DNA of 6,970 bases from Ruminococcus sp. UBA946 (lineage in GTDB: Bacteria > Bacillota > Clostridia > Oscillospirales > Ruminococcaceae), in the NCBI GenBank assembly GCA_002293295.1, contig DBCY01000020.1, positions 1,621 through 8,590 of the forward strand, in the 5' to 3' direction. Position numbers and translations under genes: made by a program. The notes under the pieces were generated by a model. That model ran no database searches. It had not been told where the DNA came from and was given only the letters and a program-made list of their open reading frames with translations. This document shows positions 1 through 5,135 of this stretch, piece after piece; positions within the stretch are counted from its first letter, which is position 1; each line of letters opens with the position of its first letter.

Positions 1-22
1 CTACCGACTGAGCTACAGAGGC
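1..22 (-). tRNA. tRNA gene, 5' part only (cut by window edge)
   Basis: Read on the minus strand from position 22, the sequence begins GCCTCTG (acceptor strand), then TA (positions 8-9), GCTC (D-stem 5' strand) and AGTCGGTAG (D-loop with the conserved GG). This is the canonical 5' end of a bacterial elongator tRNA. The anticodon lies beyond the left edge, so the amino acid cannot be read. A consensus promoter lies about 110 bp upstream at 134-162, which fits a stable-RNA transcription unit leaving the window to the left. Confidence 0.88.
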
Positions 23-133
23 GTAATAACATCATGAAATTCTTCGGTATTTCCGGAGATTACACAATGGAATTTCTTTGAATTACATTCGCTAAACGGT
101 GATTTTTCTCTGTTATAAACGCTGACGTTAAAT

Positions 134-162
134 ATTATATACTAATTTTTCAAGGCTGTCAA
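134..162 (-). promoter_or_regulatory. Consensus sigma-A promoter for the tRNA unit
   Basis: On the minus strand TTGACA (162-157) is followed by exactly 17 bp and then TATAAT (139-134). Both hexamers match consensus perfectly. Transcription would start near position 127 and give a leader of roughly 105 nt before the tRNA 5' end at 22. Such perfect promoters are typical of stable RNA genes, and no other gene lies between it and the tRNA. Confidence 0.88.
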
Positions 163-385
163 GCCTTTTTCAGAAAAAACTTATTTTTATTTGTCTAGGA
201 TATATCCGGTAATTGAAAAAAGCAAAAAATATACAAAAACAAAAAGAGTTAAAATAAAGTATAGTGAAAAAATGTCAGAAAAAAAGGAAAATACGAAATA
301 AAAAATGAATTGGAACGAATCAAAGATATGTTACTGCCGGAAAGAACCGGAAAACCAGGGAGTGATACAGCATTATCCAAATCAT
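163..385. other. A-rich intergenic stretch between ABC permease and tRNA promoter
   Basis: This stretch is strongly A-rich on the plus strand and holds no intact gene. The only coding-like signal is a short plus-strand transposase-like remnant at about 271-360, listed separately. I see no convincing rho-independent terminator for the minus-strand permease gene that ends at 386. The CCGG-6-CCGG repeat near 338-351 has only 4-bp arms and no T-tract. Confidence 0.5.
271..360 (+). pseudogene. IS5-type transposase N-terminal remnant
   Basis: The plus-strand frame through 307-360 reads ELERIKDMLLPERTGKPG, preceded in frame by KGKYEIKN. This resembles the N-terminus of IS5-family (DUF4096-type) transposases, which commonly begin with a pattern like YEIT-DEQW-ERIKDLLPPERTGK. 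The match stops after GKPG, where the usual arginine/proline-rich continuation is replaced by unrelated residues running into the antisense of the ABC permease gene. No start codon with a ribosome site, no catalytic DDE region and no terminal inverted repeats are visible. If the match is real, this is a dead fragment of a mobile element. The resemblance is from memory of the family and rests on fewer than 30 residues. Confidence 0.5.
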
Positions 386-1138
386 CTATACACGGTGCTT
401 ATACGCAAGCAGGGCAAAAAACCATGACACAGCCATAATACCTGCCAGCCACGCAAGGGCAAGCCAAATTTCGCTCCCTGCCTGTCCGTCGCTGAGCAGA
501 GCCCTGATTGTTTCGACTATGGGGGTCACAGGCTGGTTTTCAGCAAAAATTCTCAGCCCTTTCGGCATGGTTTCGGTAGGAGCGAACGCCGAGCTTACCA
601 TTGGCAGGAAAATCAGAGGAAACATAAAGAAAGAAGCCCCCTCTATAGTTCTTGCAACCAGACCCGGAATAACGGCAAGCCATGTGAGAGCAAGAGACAT
701 CACCACAAGTATTCCCGTTACCGACAGCCATTCAACTATACCCGCGCCGGAACGGAATCCCATTATCAGCGCAACGGCGAAAACCATTAAAAGCGTGAAA
801 ATACTTGACACGACCGAAACGAGGACATGCGCCCACAATGCTGAAAAACGGTTTACCGGCATGGAATTGAACCGGTTGAAAATCCCCTTTTCCTTATCGG
901 AGAACATTCTGAACGCAGTGTATGAAGTATTGTAAGCCGCCGCTATCACAAGGATTCCCGGCAGCTGATAATTAACGTAGTTTACCCCATCCGGCAGACT
1001 GGATTTTACCGCACCTCCGAACACATAGACAAACATCAGCATCATTCCGATGGGCTGAACCATTGCCGACAGTATAGTGTCGGGACTTCGCAGAATATGC
1101 TTCATTAAACGCCCGAAAAGTATAAATGTTTTTTTCAA
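386..1138 (-). CDS. ABC-2 type (DrrB-like) transporter permease
   Basis: This is a 250-residue integral membrane protein with about six hydrophobic segments: roughly residues 22-42, 58-76, 104-128, 138-160, 168-187 and 225-245. Between segments 2 and 3 it has the cytoplasmic loop DKEKGIFNRFNSMPVNR and near the C-terminus the block FAENQPVTPIVETIRALL, both typical of the DrrB/ABC-2 family that exports drugs, polyketides or other hydrophobic compounds. The start is TTG at 1138, chosen because GGAGG lies 8 nt upstream (1151-1147) and no better start exists. The stop is TAG. The likely ATPase partner is the DrrA-like gene at 1748-2518. Partners of this family are normally adjacent, but here about 610 bp of decayed sequence separates them. 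A palindrome at 1193-1206 may allow independent control. The substrate cannot be told from sequence. Confidence 0.9.
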   Translation of the reverse strand: MKKTFILFGRLMKHILRSPDTILSAMVQPIGMMLMFVYVFGGAVKSSLPDGVNYVNYQLPGILVIAAAYNTSYTAFRMFSDKEKGIFNRFNSMPVNRFSALWAHVLVSVVSSIFTLLMVFAVALIMGFRSGAGIVEWLSVTGILVVMSLALTWLAVIPGLVARTIEGASFFMFPLIFLPMVSSAFAPTETMPKGLRIFAENQPVTPIVETIRALLSDGQAGSEIWLALAWLAGIMAVSWFFALLAYKHRV

Positions 1139-1146
1139 TCTGTCTT

Positions 1147-1151
1147 CCTCC
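1147..1151 (-). promoter_or_regulatory. Shine-Dalgarno site supporting the TTG start at 1138
   Basis: GGAGG on the minus strand lies 8 nt before TTG at 1138-1136. It sets the start of the ABC-2 permease at a non-ATG codon. Confidence 0.8.
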
Positions 1152-1192
1152 TTTTCATAAACAACTGGTATTGTATTGATGTCTTTTATAAT

Positions 1193-1206
1193 AAACCGCT
1201 CGGTTT
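1193..1206. promoter_or_regulatory. Perfect inverted repeat AAACCG-2-CGGTTT, candidate TetR-type operator
   Basis: Perfect 6-bp arms are separated by 2 bp. The repeat lies 55 bp upstream of the permease start and overlaps a possible minus-strand -10 box, TATTAT at 1193-1188. The -35 position has only a weak TTCTAA. The 2-bp centre makes an RNA hairpin unlikely, so a protein-binding site is the better reading. TetR-family repressors often bind sites of this ACCG/CGGT form and often control DrrAB-type exporters, but no TetR gene lies in this window. Confidence 0.5.
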
Positions 1207-1233
1207 CGGATTAGAATTAGGATACAGGGTGGA

Positions 1234-1440
1234 TTAAATGTCACAGATTGAACTATTACACCACTGCCGGAAGAACGAAAGCTGCTCTTCTGTGCGTAAA
1301 TAGTGCTCTCCTTGTTCCATAAACCGCAAATCCGCATGAAATCGCCCGGTAAAAGCTTCAATAGTATTTAACTCGACAGTATCATCTTTTGTGCCGTATA
1401 ATATTGAGACCGGGACATTCCATAAGCTGACGGGATGTTC
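1234..1440 (-). pseudogene. Alpha/beta hydrolase, C-terminal fragment
   Basis: The minus-strand frame from 1440 to TAA at 1234 encodes 68 residues beginning EHPVSLWNVPVSILYGTKDD and continuing through AFTGRFHADLRFMEQGEHYL to RTEEQLSFFRQW. This is the typical end of a small alpha/beta hydrolase: a beta-strand ending in ILYG, then the acid residue (the KDD aspartates), then the catalytic histidine in GEH. The nucleophile-elbow half (GxSxG) is missing. Its 5' end abuts, in another reading frame, the truncated ATPase remnant at about 1434-1440. An in-frame TGA lies two codons upstream of the first homologous residue, and no ribosome site or start is present, so it is not an active gene. The frame is open and well conserved, which suggests a fairly recent loss. 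Confidence 0.72.
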
Positions 1441-1751
1441 TGTTCAACATTAAGCTCCGCTATTAATTTGAAAGCCTGAAAGATAAACCCTATATTGCAC
1501 CGGCGGAATACGGTGAGTTTTTCATCATTCATACGGAATATATCATTCCCGTCAATGATTACATTCCCGGATGCAGGTGTATCAAGCGCACCGATTAGAT
1601 TAAGAAGCGTGCTTTTCCCTGAACCCGATTCGCCAACTACGGCTATAAATTAACCCTTTTCAACGGAAAAATTCACATTCTTCAGCGCTTTTACCGCCGT
1701 TTCGCCGCTGCCGTATGTTTTATACAGGGCTCTTGCTTCCAGCAAATTCAT
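1434..1751 (-). pseudogene. MacB/LolD-type ABC ATPase, N-terminal fragment with nonsense codon
   Basis: From ATG at 1751 the frame reads NLLEARALYKTYGSGETAVK, then LKNVNFSVEKG, a TAA at 1652-1650 (codon 34), then FIAVVGESGSGKSTLLNLIG and later IGFIFQAFKLIAELNVEQNI. The Walker A motif (GESGSGKST) and Q-loop (FIFQ) are clear. Intact relatives have glutamate at codon 34, so GAA to TAA would explain the stop. After NVEQNI homology ends abruptly at about 1434, and the signature motif, Walker B and H-loop are absent. The ATG overlaps the DrrA-like stop codon as ATGA, so it was once translationally coupled to that gene. It is related to, but clearly diverged from, the intact ATPase at 4291-5106. The product would be a non-functional 33-residue peptide. 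Confidence 0.85.
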
Positions 1752-2518
1752 AATGAATCATCCTCTTTTTTAGCCCCTATAATTGAAAGGAAAATTTCTT
1801 CCAGGGTAGGCTGTTTTTCTATGTATTCCTTTTTTGCGGGGGGGAACAGCTTTTTAAGTTCGCCGAGCGTTCCGCTTGCTATAATACCGCCGCCGTGAAG
1901 AATCGCTATTCTGCCGGCAAGCTGTTCCGCTTCCTCCAGGTACTGGGTGGTGAGCAGGATTGTCGTGCCGTTTTTGCTGAGTTCCTTCACGGTCTTCCAT
2001 ACCTCAATACGAGCTTCGGGGTCAAGCCCCGTAGTCGGTTCGTCAAGGAAAATAACATCGGGATTCCCCACAAGGCTCATGGCAATGTCAAGTCTGCGCG
2101 TCATTCCCCCCGAATATATAGCCGCCCTTTTGTCCGCCGCTTCGGTGAGGCTGAACCGTTCAAGAAGGCTGTCAGCGACTTCGGCGCTGTTCTTTATACC
2201 CCTAAGCTTCGCCATGAGAACGATATTCTCCCGTCCCGTAAGGATTCCGTCCACGGCGGCGAACTGACCGGTAAGGCTTATATGGCGCCTGACTTTTTCC
2301 GGATTGCGTATTACGTCAAAGCCGCATATCTCAGCGCTTCCCCCGTCCGGTTTCATAAGAGTGGAAAGGATATTGACAATAGTGGTCTTACCGGCTCCGT
2401 TTGAACCAAGCAAAGCAAAAATCTCACCCTTCCGGATTTCTAAATCAACGCTTTTCAATACTTCATTATCCTTAAAGGATTTTTTTAGCCCTTTGATTTT
2501 TACAGCCGCTTCGCTCAT
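1748..2518 (-). CDS. DrrA-like ABC transporter ATP-binding protein
   Basis: This is a 256-residue cytoplasmic ATPase with a full set of nucleotide-binding motifs: Walker A GSNGAGKTT (38-46), Q-loop TGQF (Q85), signature YSGGM (135-139), Walker B DVIFLDE (154-160) and the D-loop TGLD (163-166). The switch position after the last core strand is glutamine (LLTTQYLEEA, Q192) instead of histidine, a feature known from the DrrA family. The short C-terminal block PTLEEIFLSIIG also matches DrrA, but the protein lacks the longer tail of streptomycete DrrA. ATG at 2518 is preceded by AGGGGG about 10 nt upstream. The expected permease is the DrrB-like product of 386-1138. Directly downstream, overlapping by ATGA, is the decayed second ATPase. 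The likely role is powering export of a drug-like or hydrophobic compound; the substrate is unknown. Confidence 0.92.
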   Translation of the reverse strand: MSEAAVKIKGLKKSFKDNEVLKSVDLEIRKGEIFALLGSNGAGKTTIVNILSTLMKPDGGSAEICGFDVIRNPEKVRRHISLTGQFAAVDGILTGRENIVLMAKLRGIKNSAEVADSLLERFSLTEAADKRAAIYSGGMTRRLDIAMSLVGNPDVIFLDEPTTGLDPEARIEVWKTVKELSKNGTTILLTTQYLEEAEQLAGRIAILHGGGIIASGTLGELKKLFPPAKKEYIEKQPTLEEIFLSIIGAKKEDDSL

Positions 2519-2538
2519 TTATAAATAACCCCCTAGTA

Positions 2539-2571
2539 ACAATTAACAATTAAAAATTAACAATTAACAAT
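2539..2571. repeat. Tandem heptamer repeat, ACAATTA-type
   Basis: There are four full 7-bp units (ACAATTA, ACAATTA, AAAATTA, ACAATTA) plus a partial fifth (ACAAT). They sit in the untranslated leader just upstream of the DrrA-like start. AATTAACAATTA-type tracts are common between genes in gut Clostridia. They may vary in copy number by slippage, but no function is evident. Confidence 0.7.
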
Positions 2572-2577
2572 GGTTGT

Positions 2578-2596
2578 ATACCACCTGCGGCGGTAT
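2578..2596. promoter_or_regulatory. Imperfect 19-bp inverted repeat, possible operator or hairpin
   Basis: ATACCACC and GGCGGTAT are separated by 3 bp and pair at seven of eight positions. It lies 60 bp upstream of the DrrA-like start and just downstream, on the minus strand, of a possible -10 (TAAAAT), with no convincing -35. It is GC-rich in an otherwise AT-rich gap. It could be a repressor site or a weak hairpin; no run of T follows on the minus strand, so an intrinsic terminator is unlikely. Confidence 0.4.
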
Positions 2597-2670
2597 GATT
2601 TTAAACTAATATATAAACATTTAGATGTTACGAGGTACTTGTATTAATATCTGTTCTCAGCCCATAAAAT

Positions 2671-2949
2671 TTATTTATTGTTTTTTCTGCTGTCAAGGCC
2701 CGCCCCTGCTGCTATTCCTATACTTAATCCCAGCCCTATTCCTACAGCCAGGTTGTCAAAGAGCAGCATGCCGAATGCAACGCCGAAGCATAATCCCAGG
2801 CTGACACCCAATGAAAGATAATAGCCTTTATATTTATTATCCCCGTTATCGTCTTCCTTAATTATATCATCGGTTTTATCTTCGGCTGCTTCTTTGTTTT
2901 CCTGCTGCACTTCAGCTTCATCCTGACGGGGTTCTTTAAAATCATCCAT
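2671..2949 (-). CDS. Small acidic protein with two glycine-zipper membrane helices
   Basis: This hypothetical protein has 92 residues from the preferred ATG at 2949; an ATG at 2961 overlaps the ribosome site AAAGGA and is less likely. Residues 1-39 are highly acidic, rich in Asp, Glu, Gln and Lys, and probably disordered and cytoplasmic. Residues 43-85 form two hydrophobic segments joined by LLFDN. Glycine falls at 48, 52, 56, 60 and again at 70, 74, 78, 82, a strict every-fourth pattern, and the two segments (46-60 and 68-82) align as an internal repeat. Glycine zippers pack membrane helices tightly and often make oligomers. The gene lies 101 bp downstream of the FtsX-type permease with no visible terminator, so it may belong to that operon. 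I do not recognise a named family. Confidence 0.75.
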   Translation of the reverse strand: MDDFKEPRQDEAEVQQENKEAAEDKTDDIIKEDDNGDNKYKGYYLSLGVSLGLCFGVAFGMLLFDNLAVGIGLGLSIGIAAGAGLDSRKNNK

Positions 2950-3050
2950 ATTTATCAGCATCCTTTCAGTTTTTAAGGTATAAGACAGGAGTAAGGCATA
3001 AGTGGCTGCGAAGCAAAAACTAACTGCTTACTACTATTCTCTAACTACTG
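2950..3050 (-). other. Gap between FtsX permease and glycine-zipper gene
   Basis: This gap contains the ribosome site AAAGGA at 2965-2960 for the downstream small protein. I see no clear terminator hairpin and no strong promoter, so read-through from the efflux operon is plausible. Confidence 0.4.
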
Positions 3051-4289
3051 CTATTCATACCTCAGGGCTTCAATCGGGTCTAATTTTGCCGCGCGGTTTG
3101 CGGGGTAATAACCGAAGAAAATACCGATTGCCATTGAGAATGAAACGGCTATGACAATTGCTCCCACTGACGGAACTGCGGAGGTGTCAAACAGCAGACC
3201 CCCCAGATTTCCGAGCAGTACGCCCGCAATAATACCGATTAAACCGCCAATGGCGCAGATTATAACCGATTCGACGATAAACTGGATCCGTATAGCCGAG
3301 TTGGGGGCGCCGAGAGCTTTCCTGACGCCGATTTCACGGGTACGCTCGGTAACCGAAACAAGCATAATGTTCATTACCCCGATACCTCCGACAAGCAGCG
3401 ATATTCCCGCTATAATCGAAAGAACGCCCTGTATTATTCCCACATACTGGCTGATGCTGGTAAGCTGTTCAGCCATGGTATAGCACATAACCTCGTATGA
3501 ATTATTATCCTTATAATAACGCTCGTTCACATATTCGCCGAATTCCTCCGAAAATTTTATTACATCAACGTCCTCATAAGTAATGAAATCCACCCATGAG
3601 TAATACGGGGAGGCGTTAATCATCTTCCTTGCCGTCGTAATCGGGATATGTATATCATAATTCCTTGAGAAAACACCGCCGAAAGCCGACTGCTTGTATT
3701 TGTAAACGCCGACTACGGCAAACTCTTTAACTCCTCCGGCAACATTCATGCTCAGAATCTCGCCGATTGCGTTTTCAGGAGAACCATACAGCTTTAAAGC
3801 AAGGTCGTCCGGTATTACGCAGACACTTTTCTGCCCCTGAATATCCTTTTCGTTTATGTACCTTCCCCTTAAAAGGTCTGTGCTGAAAATATGGATAAAA
3901 TCAGAATTATAACCGTAAACAGTCATATTTATATCTTCCCTGTTAAAACGCATGGTTCCTCCCCCGACGCTCTGCTGTATTGCGATATACTGCAGTTCGC
4001 CGGAAAAACGCGTCATCAGTTGTTCAATGATTTCATCGCTGAACATGTCCGATTCCTCAATAGTTGTTCTGACGCTGTCCTCTTTCTGCCTTATGAAAAT
4101 TTCAACAAGGTTGTTTACGCCGAGGTCGGTGACAACTCCGGCAAGTCCCTTTTCAACAATTGTACCCATTGTCGTTATCATAATTACCGAGCTGATTCCT
4201 ATGATGATACCGAGCATTGTCAGGAACGCCCTCATTTTATTGGCTTTCAGACCTGCCAGCGCAAGCAGGATATTTTCTTTGAAGTTCAT
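3051..4289 (-). CDS. MacB/FtsX-type ABC transporter permease
   Basis: The protein has 412 residues from ATG at 4289. An in-frame ATG at 4301 would overlap the ribosome site AAAGGA and the end of the ATPase gene; starting at MNFKENILLALAGLKANKMR matches the usual N-terminus of the family. The layout is MacB-like: TM1 at about 20-40 (FLTMLGIIIGISSVIMI), a large external MacB periplasmic-core-type domain at about 45-280, then three TM helices at about 285-308, 335-360 and 375-397. The loop VSVTERTREIGVRKALGA follows TM2, and the C-terminus is PANRAAKLDPIEALRYE, both family hallmarks. This is a mechanotransmission-type exporter subunit that dimerises and works with the ATPase just upstream (stop and start 1 nt apart) and the adaptor. 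Bacillota relatives such as YknZ export or protect against toxic peptides; the substrate here is unknown. Confidence 0.93.
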   Translation of the reverse strand: MNFKENILLALAGLKANKMRAFLTMLGIIIGISSVIMITTMGTIVEKGLAGVVTDLGVNNLVEIFIRQKEDSVRTTIEESDMFSDEIIEQLMTRFSGELQYIAIQQSVGGGTMRFNREDINMTVYGYNSDFIHIFSTDLLRGRYINEKDIQGQKSVCVIPDDLALKLYGSPENAIGEILSMNVAGGVKEFAVVGVYKYKQSAFGGVFSRNYDIHIPITTARKMINASPYYSWVDFITYEDVDVIKFSEEFGEYVNERYYKDNNSYEVMCYTMAEQLTSISQYVGIIQGVLSIIAGISLLVGGIGVMNIMLVSVTERTREIGVRKALGAPNSAIRIQFIVESVIICAIGGLIGIIAGVLLGNLGGLLFDTSAVPSVGAIVIAVSFSMAIGIFFGYYPANRAAKLDPIEALRYE

Positions 4290-4290
4290 A

Positions 4291-5106
4291 TTATTGACCA
4301 TCCTTTCCGGACGTTTTGTCTGTCAGAATTACACTCTCATCATGAGATTCCGTTTCAGGCTTTTCTTCCTTCACCGTTTCATTCAGGGTGTAAACCGCAT
4401 TCCCTGACATTTTTTCATCGCTGACAATATTTCCATCTGAAAGGGTTATTATCCTGTCTGTTTCGGCGGCAAGCTTCTGGTTGTGAGTTATTAATACGAT
4501 TGTCTTACCCTGTTCCTTATGAAGCTTATGGAAAATATCCATAACAAGGTGACCCGTTTTGCTGTCCAAAGCGCCGGTAGGTTCGTCGGCAAGGATTATT
4601 GACGGGTTGTTTGCCATCGAACGCGCAATTGCGATACGCTGTTTCTGACCGCCCGAAAGCTCGTTGGGCATATGCATGGCGCGGTCTGACATTTCCACAA
4701 GCTCCAGAAGCTCCTTTGCGCGTTTAATGCGTTCCTTTGAACCCATCCCCGCGTAAAGCATGGGAAGCTCGACATTTTTAAGCGCGGTTGTTCTTGCGAT
4801 TAGGTTGAAGGTCTGGAAAACAAACCCGATTTTTTTATTGCGGATTTCCGAAAGCTCCCTGTCGTTAAGCAGGGATATGTTGGTTCCGCCCAAATGATAA
4901 TTACCCTCGGTTGCTTTGTCGAGCGCCCCTATTATGTTCATAAGGGTTGATTTGCCCGAACCCGAAGCTCCGACTATAGATACAAATTCGCCGTCCGGGA
5001 CATCAAAGCTCAGCCCGTGCAGGATTTCCAGCTCGTTCGGAGTGCCTATGTAAAACCTTTTGTATATGGAATCCATTTTTATAATGGCTTTTTTATCAAT
5101 ACTCAT
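4291..5106 (-). CDS. MacB/LolD-type ABC transporter ATP-binding protein
   Basis: This is a 271-residue cytoplasmic ATPase with all motifs intact: Walker A GASGSGKST (46-54), Q-loop GFVFQTFNL (Q98), signature LSGGQ (150-154), Walker B IILADE (170-175), D-loop GALD (178-181) and switch histidine H208 in ITHN. The LPMLYAG stretch after the Q-loop is typical of the LolD/MacB/SalX group. Beyond residue 231 it has an acidic tail of about 40 residues that is longer than usual for the family and whose coding sequence also holds the ribosome site of the permease. ATG at 5106 follows AAAGGA by 10 nt. It lies 29 bp after the adaptor gene and 1 nt before the permease gene, so it is the energy-giving subunit of the adaptor-ATPase-permease pump. 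Confidence 0.95.
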   Translation of the reverse strand: MSIDKKAIIKMDSIYKRFYIGTPNELEILHGLSFDVPDGEFVSIVGASGSGKSTLMNIIGALDKATEGNYHLGGTNISLLNDRELSEIRNKKIGFVFQTFNLIARTTALKNVELPMLYAGMGSKERIKRAKELLELVEMSDRAMHMPNELSGGQKQRIAIARSMANNPSIILADEPTGALDSKTGHLVMDIFHKLHKEQGKTIVLITHNQKLAAETDRIITLSDGNIVSDEKMSGNAVYTLNETVKEEKPETESHDESVILTDKTSGKDGQ

Positions 5107-5135
5107 GCGTACCGTTTCCTTTCATTCCCGTATAT

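Noticed and set aside
338..351. CCGG-6-CCGG repeat as a terminator of the permease transcript
   Set aside because: The stem is only 4 bp and is not followed by a U-tract on the minus strand.
305..424. Plus-strand frame starting MNWNESK
   Set aside because: It has no ribosome site, runs into the antisense of the ABC-2 permease and has no resemblance to a known protein. The neighbouring frame with the transposase-like string is the better explanation.
519..935. Plus-strand open frame of 138 codons
   Set aside because: It is antisense to the ABC-2 permease, which has clear family motifs and a ribosome site. The plus-strand product has no recognisable domain.
1155..1361. Minus-strand frame of 68 codons
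   Set aside because: It overlaps the hydrolase remnant in a different frame. The hydrolase frame carries family motifs; this one does not.
1895..2404. Plus-strand open frame of 169 codons
   Set aside because: It is antisense to the DrrA-like ATPase and shows no domain-like sequence; it is a by-product of codon bias.
2603..2632. AACAT-4-ATGTT inverted repeat and AT-rich -10-like strings
   Set aside because: The arms are only 5 bp in AT-rich DNA, and no -35 box is found at proper spacing, so I do not call a promoter or operator here.
3891..4424. Plus-strand open frames of 177 and 151 codons
   Set aside because: They are antisense to the FtsX permease and ATPase genes, both fully supported by motifs; no ribosome site or family resemblance.
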